Positions 45,713 through 52,204 of a stretch of 52,204 bases of DNA are shown piece by piece. The notes beneath the pieces were generated by a model. It was not told where the DNA came from. It searched no databases and saw only the letters and a list, made by a program, of their open reading frames with translations. Positions within the stretch are counted from its first letter, which is position 1; each line of letters starts with the position of its first letter. The translations under genes were made by a program, and so were the position numbers. The stretch is from Gemmatimonadota bacterium (lineage in GTDB: Bacteria; Latescibacterota; UBA2968), in NCBI GenBank assembly GCA_002727195.1, contig PBWH01000021.1:27345-79548 (forward strand). Direction: 5' to 3'.

Positions 45713-47848
45713 TTGAAAGACCTCCTCTACAAACACGGCGTCGTCACGGCGCTGATCACAGTATACCTCGGCTTTTCGGCCATCTTGATCCCAATCGCGA
45801 CAGATGATATCCGGTTGGCTGATGTCTTCTCGGTAGACGAGTCGGGCGCAGCGGCCGAGATCCGTCACTACCACAGCACGGGACGTCTAGATCAGGCGTC
45901 GTTCAAGTACGGATCACTGTTCTACTACATTCCGCTGACGGTCCTGCACGTCTATGGTTTGGTCGGCGACGTGACTGATCGAGTGATTCTGATCGTGTTG
46001 CGTTCGTTTGGGGCGTTGTCGGGCGCGGGCTGTCTGCTGCTGACCTATCTGTTGGGGAGGCGACTGTATGATCAGGCGGCTGGGTGCATCACAGTTGCGA
46101 TCGTTGCGGTGTCGGCCGTCTTTCTCAGGTGGAGCATTGAGTCTCACCCCGATCTGCCGCAGATGCTGTTCGTCGTGTTGTTCCTCCGCAGTCTGCTCGG
46201 TGTGATCGATCGCCCATCCTACCGGAGCGTGGCCTGGTCCGGTATTCTGGCCGCCTTCGCTTTCAACACCAAGTATGCCGGTCTGTTTCTGTTGCCCGTG
46301 CTTACTGTGGTGATCCTGCTGATGGATTCGGAGGACCCCTTGGTCCTGCGTGTGGATCGGCTTCGCGATCCGGGAAGGTGGAAACGCTTCGTGGTCGCCA
46401 TCGGCGCGGCACTCCTGGCGGCGGCGGTGACCAACCCATACGCCGTCCTGAAATACGACGTGTTTGTGCAGAGTCTTCAGGGAGAGCGAGCCATCATGTC
46501 CTTCGGACATACTTACCGAGCCGAAGGGGGCTGGTATCGTTGGGGCCTCCAGCTATGGGATGTCGTGGGCTGGGGACATCTGCTGATCGCTGTGGCGGCT
46601 GCCGTGCAGTCTACCTATCGGCGGCATCGCCCGAGCCCGATCGTGGTCGCCCTCATCCTTTGGATTGTCGGCTACTACGCCTACCTGAGCCTGTTCTCCC
46701 AGCTGATCCGGCCTCGACACGTCCTGCCGATCATACCCGCGATCGCCATCCTCGTGGGGGGATGCTATCGGCAGCTGTGGGACGCGAGTGTCGGTCGCAG
46801 GGCCGTCGTCCTACGCGCCGCGATAGCCGTTGTCTTTGCGTCCAGTATCGGATGGTCTGCTCCGGGCTTTTCGGATCTGGTCGTGTCCCGGCTGAGCCGA
46901 CAGGATGGTCAGGCCGAGATCGTCGCCGGTCGATGGCTCTCCGAACGATACCCTCCGGCGACCTCCGTGCTCTACGATGCGTATGGCTATGTCCCAGGAA
47001 CGTTCCAGCAAGTGGCCAGATCCTTTGGCCTGACCTACAACGCGATCGAGCACTTTCGTCCGCGTCTTCTGCTTGTTCGCGACGCAATCGCGACCGACTA
47101 CGCCGACACCTCGCTTGCGCGTGACTCAAGAGTCGGTGAGAGCGCTTTCCTGGATAGCCACTACTTCTATCGATACCTTCGCGAACAGCGTCTGGCTTAC
47201 CGGGAAGTTCGGGACTTCGGGACGGTCGCGGTTTACGAGGCGGACGAGAGCATTCAGCCTCGAGATGTGCCCTGGAAAGAGCTGGTGAAGATGTTCGGCT
47301 TTGGCAAAGTGCTCGGTGTTCGGGCCGCTCGCAGGACGATGACGAACGTTCATATCTCCGCGGGGAATATGGCAGAAGCAGACCGGCAGCGCAGATTGTC
47401 TGAGCGGGCGCCGAGTCACGTATTCGATCGATTTACACTTGCGCGCGATCACCTGAGGCGGGGTGAAGATCGCGAGGCGGCGCGCCTGGTGGCCGAAGTG
47501 GTGGACCTTATCGCGTCTGCTCCGGACAGCTTTCGAGCGGTCGTGACGCTGCACGTCGCAAGAGCCTACTTCGAGACGTCCCACTTCGAGCAAGCCGCCG
47601 AGTTTGCGACGCGTGCCGTGAACACCTTCGACGGTCTGGGTACGGCTCACTTCGAGCGAGGTGTGTTCTATCTGGCGACCGGGGAAACAGCGCGATCCGA
47701 CTCGATCCTGCGCCAGTCTGTGCGCCGATTCGGGAGATCGCCTCAGGCAAAATCATTGCTCGAGCAACTGGTCGAGGTGGACATCCGGCCGAAAGAAGCT
47801 CGTCGCGCTTTAGAGACCCACTTCGGGGAGGTGCAAGGTGGCAGATAG
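45713..47848 (+). CDS. Polytopic glycosyltransferase (GT39/ArnT-like) with C-terminal TPR region
   Basis: 711 residues. The N-terminal part has about ten hydrophobic segments; the first loop holds VFSVDESGAA (DE as the likely catalytic acidic pair of GT-C enzymes), followed by WSIESHPDLPQMLFVVLFLRSLL. After the last helix (about 375-395) comes a periplasmic domain (GRWLSERYPPATSVLYDAYG), then a cytoplasmic-looking helical region (about 560-705) with TPR-like pairs (FETSHFEQAAEFATRAVNTF, FERGVFYLATGETARSDSIL). It probably transfers a sugar from a polyprenyl donor to an envelope acceptor. The start is TTG 45713. Confidence 0.8.
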   Translation: MKDLLYKHGVVTALITVYLGFSAILIPIATDDIRLADVFSVDESGAAAEIRHYHSTGRLDQASFKYGSLFYYIPLTVLHVYGLVGDVTDRVILIVLRSFGALSGAGCLLLTYLLGRRLYDQAAGCITVAIVAVSAVFLRWSIESHPDLPQMLFVVLFLRSLLGVIDRPSYRSVAWSGILAAFAFNTKYAGLFLLPVLTVVILLMDSEDPLVLRVDRLRDPGRWKRFVVAIGAALLAAAVTNPYAVLKYDVFVQSLQGERAIMSFGHTYRAEGGWYRWGLQLWDVVGWGHLLIAVAAAVQSTYRRHRPSPIVVALILWIVGYYAYLSLFSQLIRPRHVLPIIPAIAILVGGCYRQLWDASVGRRAVVLRAAIAVVFASSIGWSAPGFSDLVVSRLSRQDGQAEIVAGRWLSERYPPATSVLYDAYGYVPGTFQQVARSFGLTYNAIEHFRPRLLLVRDAIATDYADTSLARDSRVGESAFLDSHYFYRYLREQRLAYREVRDFGTVAVYEADESIQPRDVPWKELVKMFGFGKVLGVRAARRTMTNVHISAGNMAEADRQRRLSERAPSHVFDRFTLARDHLRRGEDREAARLVAEVVDLIASAPDSFRAVVTLHVARAYFETSHFEQAAEFATRAVNTFDGLGTAHFERGVFYLATGETARSDSILRQSVRRFGRSPQAKSLLEQLVEVDIRPKEARRALETHFGEVQGGR

Positions 47849-48172
47849 CCGTCGAGAACCATTCATACGCGTGATGTTGATGCCCAAGGAGACGAACGTG
47901 CACGGCACCATTTTGGGGGGCGATCCTGAGTCACCTGGACATTGCGGGGGCCGTAGAGGCAAGGAAGCATACGGTTCATCGCGCCTGTGCACGTTGGAGA
48001 CCTAGTGTCTTACTACACCACGACCGAACTGGTGGGGACGTCATCGGTGACGGTGACGATCGACGTGGAAGCGGAACGGGCGGACGGATCGGGAGTGGCC
48101 AGAGTGACGTCCGCTAAAGCTGTCTACGTCGCCGTCGACAGAGATGGGCGGTCGGTTGCCTTGAGTCGTTAG
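47838..48172 (+). pseudogene. Decayed acyl-CoA thioesterase-like (hot-dog) gene
   Basis: GTG 47838 (GGGGAGG upstream) overlaps the glycosyltransferase stop. It begins well (FIRVMLMPKETNVHGTI), but the frame is lost near 47920-47925 after a G6 run; the continuation in another frame is ILSHLDIAGAVEARKHTVHR. About 38 nt expected next are missing, and the last part (PVHVGDLVSYYTTTELVG) returns in a third frame from about 47985 to TAG 48170-48172. The frameshift plus internal deletion means no functional enzyme. Confidence 0.8.
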
Positions 48173-48255
48173 CTCTCACGAGGTAGGTCAGTCTCCGACC
48201 CGTCGTCGACAGGGGAGTGTGCTACGGCTGACGTTCGCGCCGTGAGCGTCCTGCT

Positions 48256-49059
48256 TCAGTTGCCTTCGATCGCGTTCCGCAGCTCTTCCGCCGCCTTCCG
48301 CGCGGCATCCGCATAGTCATGCCCGGACGATGCATACAGGATTCCCCTGGAAGCGTTGATCAGTACGCCCTGCCCGTATGAGTCGCCAGCCTGCCCCAGG
48401 ATATCCGCTGCAGAACCGCCTTGAGACCCGACACCCGGGATGAGAAACGGGAGAGTTGGGGCCAGTTGCCGCACTCGGGGGAGGTCGTCCGGGTGTGTGG
48501 CGCCAACCACTAGGCCGCAGTCTCCCTGGCCTGACCACAAATGCGCCGTCCGAGCGACGACCTCGAAGAGAGGGCCGTCCGCGGTCTCGAGACGTTGGAA
48601 GTCTGCCGACCCCGGGTTAGACGTCAGACAGAGCAGGAAGACACAGCGTTCCTTGCCCCGGAGGAAAGGCTCGACTGCGTCGAATCCCATGTAGGGGTTG
48701 ACGGTGACAGCATCCGTTTGCAGCACGTCATAGGCCATCTCGGCATACTTCTCTGCCGTATTCCCGATATCTCCTGCCTTGAAGTCCAGGATCGTGGGGA
48801 CGTCATTCGGGATGTGTCCGATGATCTCTCGAAGCACGCCGATCCCGTCCTGACCCAGCGCGCCGAAGAAGGCGAAGTTGGGTTTGAAAACGCATGCCAG
48901 ATCGTGTGTCGCGTCGATGATCTCGCACAGGAACCTGCCGACACCTTCAGGAGTCTTCTCGATTCCTTCGGGCAGCTTCTGGATATCGGGATCCAATCCG
49001 ACACAAACCTTCGTTCTCCCCCGGGTTGCCGCGGCCAGATACTTCTCCCTGAATGACAA
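48256..49059 (-). CDS. pyrF: Orotidine 5'-phosphate decarboxylase, type 2
   Basis: Final step of UMP synthesis. 267 residues with VCVGLDPDIQKLP, VFKPNFAFFGALG and the catalytic Lys/Asp set in LDFKAGDIGNT, then TVNPYMGFDAVEPF, which are features of the longer group 2 enzymes. TTG 49059 follows AAGGAG with 6-nt spacing; the upstream in-frame ATG at 49119 lies inside the preceding macro-domain gene and has no ribosome-binding site. Coupled behind the macro-domain remnant (10-nt gap). Confidence 0.93.
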   Translation of the reverse strand: MSFREKYLAAATRGRTKVCVGLDPDIQKLPEGIEKTPEGVGRFLCEIIDATHDLACVFKPNFAFFGALGQDGIGVLREIIGHIPNDVPTILDFKAGDIGNTAEKYAEMAYDVLQTDAVTVNPYMGFDAVEPFLRGKERCVFLLCLTSNPGSADFQRLETADGPLFEVVARTAHLWSGQGDCGLVVGATHPDDLPRVRQLAPTLPFLIPGVGSQGGSAADILGQAGDSYGQGVLINASRGILYASSGHDYADAARKAAEELRNAIEGN

Positions 49060-49069
49060 TGGCGTCTCC

Positions 49070-49578
49070 TTATTTGCTGAATCGTTGTCTGAGTTGGCTC
49101 TGGAACGCATCATAGCCATCCGGATCGAAGAGGACGCAGCGGACGCGCTCCAACGCGGTCTTGTTCGATGTCAGTAAGTCTACAACGACGTCGATCATCG
49201 CTTTGGCACAGATTTCGAGGAAGAGTCCGCCGACCCCGGTGCGAATGGCGGGAAAGGCGAGCGAAGTCAGCTCGTGGGCGAGGGCCAGCGTGCTGCGGGT
49301 AGCGGCCCCGACCTTGTCGAGGTCCGTCCGCTGGTCCTGCCCCATGTCGGCGGTGTGGATCACGTGGTTTGCGTTGAGCGTTCCGCCCGTCGTGATCACG
49401 GCACCACCAATCTCGACCGGGCTCTGACTGACGGCATTGGTCTCGATCTGCGATCCACCCTTCCGCTTGATCGCTCCTATCCAGAAGTGGTTGTTGGCGC
49501 CGTTGACGATCGCATCGGTGTCCTGCTCGGTAATGTCCCCCTGGACGATCTCGATCGCCGTTCCTGGATGGTGATCAT
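49070..49578 (-). pseudogene. Macro-domain (ADP-ribose-binding) gene with N-terminal frameshift and a missing loop
   Basis: ATG 49578 has AGGAG 6 nt upstream, but after six codons (MITIQE) one base is missing near 49559-49560. The rest is open in the other frame to 49070: AIEIVQGDITEQDTDAIVNGANNHFW, a clear macro domain. The ADP-ribose phosphate loop that follows (normally GAGVAGAIK) is reduced to GAIK, an in-frame loss of five residues. The distal part is intact (FPAIRTGVGGLF). It may be a sequencing error plus a divergent protein, or real decay. The only standard start in the long frame is GTG 49399. Confidence 0.72.
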
Positions 49579-49596
49579 GGCTGACTCCTGGATGCG

Positions 49597-49629
49597 AAAA
49601 CGGCGGATCACGCGAGGGGATCCGCCGTT
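49597..49629 (-). terminator. Terminator of rnpB
   Basis: Minus strand: an 11-bp stem AACGGCGGATC/GATCCGCCGTT (49599-49609 with 49619-49629), followed by TTTT (49600-49597). Confidence 0.85.
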
Positions 49630-49635
49630 TCGTTA

Positions 49636-50035
49636 GGCGCGGGCCTGTAAGCCGAGTTCTGTCGCCAAACCCGAAGGGTCTGACGGATGGTCATTTATCT
49701 GGGACATCGGTTACCCGATACCTCCTGCAGCCAACCCGAACGTGCGAGCCCTTGAGCTCGTTGGACGAGGCGGAGCCACCTCTCCGTTCCTATTCGGCCT
49801 TGCACCGGATGGGGTTTACCGTGCCGGCCTCGTCGCCGAGACCGCGGTGGGCTCTTACCCCACCGTTTCACCCTTGCCCGCTACGAGCCGAAGCCCGTCC
49901 GCTGGCGGTCTGCTCTCTGTTGCACTTTCCGTCGGGTTTCCCCGCCTGGGCGTTACCCAGCATCCTGCCCTGTGGTGTTCGGACTTTCCTCACCCCCAAA
50001 GCGCTAGCTCCGGGAGCGCGACCATCCGGCCCGCT
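49636..50035 (-). ncRNA. rnpB: RNase P RNA (bacterial type A)
   Basis: The catalytic RNA that matures tRNA 5' ends. On the minus strand the 5' part carries the conserved GAGGAAAGTCCG of P4/J3-4, and the 3' part ACAGAACTCGGCTTACAGGCC, the partner of P4. P1 forms between GCGGGCC (50034-50028) and GGCCCGC (49645-49639). In between, GGGTAACGCCCAGGCGGGG and GGTAAACCCCATC match conserved type A elements (the latter for tRNA CCA recognition). Ends are from the P1 pairing, good to a few nt. It begins at the very stop codon of the upstream protein gene. Confidence 0.95.
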
Positions 50036-50753
50036 AGACCGGTAATTCTTCCTTCCAAACCGTGAGACGGCCGCAGTTCTCGCAACGCATCACTCGGTTT
50101 ATCCGTCTCGCTTCGACCAGAAGCTGAGGGGAGAGCTTGCGGAAGCAGCCGCCGCAAGACCCCTTCTTGATCTCGACGACGGCGATCCCACCTTTGACCA
50201 TTCGGCGAATCCGGTTGTAGGCAGACAGGGCGGGCTTCTCTACCTTGGCCTCCAACCTTTTGCGCTTTCTCTGCCACTTTGAAACGTCACCTTCGACCGA
50301 GTCCAGGCGAGACTTCAGCTCCTTGATCCTGCCCTTGATTTCCTTTTCACGATCAGAAAACACGTCTTTGTCTTCGGTCAGTTTCGTAGTCAGGTCCTCG
50401 TGGTCTTCGATCGACTGGAGGATTCCCGTCTCGTGTTCTTCCTTCTTGGATCCGAGCGCTTCGATCTCTGCCTGCAGCGCGTCGTACTCACGGTTCGATT
50501 TTACTTCGTAGAGCCGATCCTGGTGTTTCTTGAGGTCCGCGTTGATGGCGTCGAGTTCGCCTTCCATCAGCCGACGTGATGATTCGAGCTCGCCCATGTT
50601 CTTCTCTGTGGCGTCGATCTTGCCGCGAGCTTCATCCAACTCACCCTCCAACCTGCCGATCTCTGCCGGGAACTCCTCCTTTGATCGCTCAAGCGCGTCG
50701 ATTTCCTTGTCGATCTCTTGAAGTTCCAGCAAACTGTACAGACTTTCCTTCAT
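50034..50753 (-). CDS. Coiled-coil protein with C4 zinc ribbon (CT398/DUF164-like)
   Basis: 239 residues: a very long charged coiled coil (about 5-175; LLELQEIDKEIDALERSK), then a C-terminal zinc ribbon, CGGC and CENC (about residues 196-222). This architecture is widespread in bacteria, often near rnpB or rpoN, and its function is not established. ATG 50753 follows GGGGAGAG; the frame is open upstream through the tRNA terminator but has no ribosome-binding site there. Its TAG stop touches the first base of rnpB. Confidence 0.88.
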   Translation of the reverse strand: MKESLYSLLELQEIDKEIDALERSKEEFPAEIGRLEGELDEARGKIDATEKNMGELESSRRLMEGELDAINADLKKHQDRLYEVKSNREYDALQAEIEALGSKKEEHETGILQSIEDHEDLTTKLTEDKDVFSDREKEIKGRIKELKSRLDSVEGDVSKWQRKRKRLEAKVEKPALSAYNRIRRMVKGGIAVVEIKKGSCGGCFRKLSPQLLVEARRINRVMRCENCGRLTVWKEELPV

Positions 50754-50795
50754 GCGAGTGCTCTCCCCGAAAGTGATGGCAGCAGGATGTCCGAG

Positions 50796-50833
50796 AAAAA
50801 AAGAAAGGTGCATCTCCTAGATGGAGACGCACC
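50796..50833 (-). terminator. Terminator of tRNA-Val
   Basis: Minus strand: an 11-bp stem with one G-U (50833-50823 with 50817-50807), loop ATCTA, then TTTCTTTTTTT (50806-50796). The next gene starts about 40 nt beyond, with no obvious promoter of its own. Confidence 0.9.
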
Positions 50834-50888
50834 CTGTTTGATTCCGTATTCCGATTCGACCGGCTTGGCCGGGAAGCAGATCGTTGAC

Positions 50889-50965
50889 TGGTGGGCGATA
50901 CTGGATTTGAACCAGTGACCTCTGGTATGTGAGACCAGCGCTCTAACCAACTGAGCTAATCGCCC
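50889..50965 (-). tRNA. tRNA-Val (anticodon CAC)
   Basis: 77 nt with encoded CCA. Acceptor GGGCGAT/ATCGCCC, D-arm GCTC/GAGC, anticodon stem CTGGT/ACCAG with loop CTCACAT (anticodon CAC), T-loop TTCAAAT between ACTGG and CCAGT. It reads GTG codons. Confidence 0.97.
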
Positions 50966-51058
50966 CATACACGATTCAATGTTGAGCCGAGAAGATCCCT
51001 TGGCGTGTTGCGTCATCCGAAACCCATCGTCATGACCAAGATAACTTCGAGCCGAGCT

Positions 51059-51087
51059 AATTAAACAAAGCGTCCGATTCTTGTCAA
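51059..51087 (-). promoter_or_regulatory. Promoter of tRNA-Val
   Basis: Minus strand: TTGACA (51087-51082), then TTAATT with 17-nt spacing (51064-51059) or TTTAAT with 16 nt. It lies about 95 nt before the tRNA. Confidence 0.7.
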
Positions 51088-51099
51088 GTTTGAGGGGGC

Positions 51100-52083
51100 C
51101 TAACTGAAGGTCTGGCGAGGGTTTGAGGGATCGTTGACTGGGAAGTCCGGCCGTTGACCCTTCAACACCTTGACGATGTCTCCGGCAACCATCGACATGT
51201 TCTGGGCCGACTCGGCCGAATGACCCGAGCAGTGAGGGGACAGCAACACGTTCTCTAGGTCGAGGAGCGGGTTGGCTGCCACAGCCGGCTCTTCCTCGAA
51301 GACGTCGATCACCGCGCCGGCAATCACGTCCCGCCTCAGCGCATCCGCCAGCGCTTGCTCGTCGACGACCGGGCCCCGTGCGCAGTTCACGAGGACGGCC
51401 GACGGCTTCATCTTCTCCAGTGCTTCGGCATTGATCAGGTGGTGTGTCGAGTCGAGGAGCGGCACGTTCAGCGTGATGAAGTCCGATCGGGTAAGCAGGT
51501 CTTCCATCTCGACCCGTGTCGCACCCAGCCTGCGTTCTTCAGCTTCATCGGCAGGGAAAGCGTCCGAGTAGAGGATCTCCATCTCGAACCCGAGGCCGCA
51601 GATCTCCCCGATGCGACGACCGATTCTGCCAAAGCCGACAATCCCGAGTGTTTTGCCCATGAGCTCCGGCGCGGCCACCCGGTTTCGGAACCCCCAGTCG
51701 AGTTCGCGGGTCGCCTTGTTTGCTTGGACGATCCGGCGGGGGAGAGCGATCATCCCCATGACAACGAACTCCGCGACCGATTCGGCGGGAGCGGTCGGCG
51801 TGTTCACGACGAACACCCCTCGCTCTGTCGCCGCATCCACATCCACGTTATCTACCCCGATGCCGTGGCGACCGACGACCTTGATGTCGCCGCCGCGATC
51901 CAGAACTGCACCATCGATGAAGCCCTGGGCGCGTGCGAGGATTCCGTCAACACCTTCGACGGCTTCCAGGATCTGGGCAGGCTCGAATCCGTCGGCATAC
52001 ACGACCTCACAGCCGTTTTCAGCGAGGTGGTCGAGTCCCTTTTGGTGGACGGGTTCGAACAACAGTATCGTATGGTCTGCCAC
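51100..52083 (-). CDS. D-2-hydroxyacid dehydrogenase, phosphoglycerate-dehydrogenase-like
   Basis: 327 residues: substrate domain with GRHGIGVDNVDVDAAT, NAD-binding motif GIVGFGRIGRRIGE, and catalytic Arg (NCARGPVVD), Glu (DVFEEEP) and His (SPHCSGHS). No C-terminal ACT domain, so it is not a full-length SerA; the substrate could be 3-phosphoglycerate, glycerate or another hydroxyacid. GTG 52083 has AAAGGAA upstream and a good promoter. It is a single gene. Confidence 0.9.
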   Translation of the reverse strand: MADHTILLFEPVHQKGLDHLAENGCEVVYADGFEPAQILEAVEGVDGILARAQGFIDGAVLDRGGDIKVVGRHGIGVDNVDVDAATERGVFVVNTPTAPAESVAEFVVMGMIALPRRIVQANKATRELDWGFRNRVAAPELMGKTLGIVGFGRIGRRIGEICGLGFEMEILYSDAFPADEAEERRLGATRVEMEDLLTRSDFITLNVPLLDSTHHLINAEALEKMKPSAVLVNCARGPVVDEQALADALRRDVIAGAVIDVFEEEPAVAANPLLDLENVLLSPHCSGHSAESAQNMSMVAGDIVKVLKGQRPDFPVNDPSNPRQTFS

Positions 52084-52124
52084 GGTCAGTTCCTTTCAGA
52101 TTCGTATACCAGCGTTGGCGAATG

Positions 52125-52153
52125 AGTTTAGAGGGCGGTCACAACCTTGTCAA
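52125..52153 (-). promoter_or_regulatory. Promoter of the 2-hydroxyacid dehydrogenase gene
   Basis: Minus strand: TTGACA (52153-52148), 17 nt, TAAACT (52130-52125), 42 nt upstream of GTG 52083. Confidence 0.8.
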
Positions 52154-52204
52154 GGCGGACCCTCCCGGGAATCCGTATACTATCATAAAGTGTTGTTTTT
52201 ATAG

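Noticed and set aside
49742..50065. Open frames of about 100 codons on the plus strand
   Set aside because: They are antisense to RNase P RNA.

Overview
The window is 52 kb of gene-dense, GC-rich bacterial chromosome, almost all of it core housekeeping. I see no insertion sequence, prophage, CRISPR array or rRNA. LolA/LolD, BamA and Skp show a diderm (outer-membrane) cell. Secreted proteins with GWxTD, lamin-tail and FlgD-Ig-like domains, a full McsA-McsB-ClpC cluster, a bacterial XPB helicase and an archaeal-type UbiA prenyltransferase together suggest an uncultured FCB-related lineage (Latescibacterota-like is my guess, by inference only). The fused indolepyruvate:ferredoxin oxidoreductase, the many Fe-S/radical-SAM enzymes and a solitary NuoI suggest ferredoxin-based, at least partly anaerobic metabolism.

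Layout. 0-8.9 kb: A-type Fe-S carrier, RNase Y with a long basic tail that overlaps nuoI, a degenerate IscU-like protein, then queG-miaB-lipA-Rieske-DUF1802-GWxTD in a tightly overlapping chain. 8.9-16.9 kb: fused indolepyruvate oxidoreductase, Gfo/Idh dehydrogenase, TPR protein, hydroxypyruvate-reductase-like dehydrogenase, dusA. 17-18.4 kb: a small basic protein, a junction of two truncated genes, a structured intergenic stretch and tRNA-Ala(GGC). 18.5-24.1 kb (minus strand): response regulator-ligA, an HU/IHF protein, and xpb-ubiA. 24.3-28.5 kb: small zinc ribbon, tsaD, a large membrane VWA-like protein and a broken lamin-tail gene. 28.7-32.9 kb: ftsK-lolA-prfB (prfB with the +1 programmed frameshift). 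33-39.4 kb: a perfect-consensus promoter drives lysS-lolD-mcsA-mcsB-clpC. 39.5-42.9 kb: bamA-skp-fabZ. 43-48.2 kb: ABC-F ATPase with a decayed response regulator behind it, then a membrane glycosyltransferase and a decayed thioesterase. 48.2-52.2 kb (minus strand): 2-hydroxyacid dehydrogenase, tRNA-Val(CAC), coiled-coil zinc-ribbon protein, rnpB, broken macro-domain gene, pyrF.

Genome habits visible here: about one third of intact genes start with TTG, usually with a good Shine-Dalgarno; promoters are often TTGACA-like boxes 17 nt from the -10; intrinsic terminators are strong, and several sit only 10-25 nt upstream of the next gene's start codon. Several genes outside the core are decayed, while the roughly 40 others read intact. 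I did not find a clearly new multi-gene system; the best leads are the rny/nuoI dual-coding overlap, the cysteine-depleted IscU paralogue, the xpb-ubiA pair and the loop-deleted macro-domain gene.
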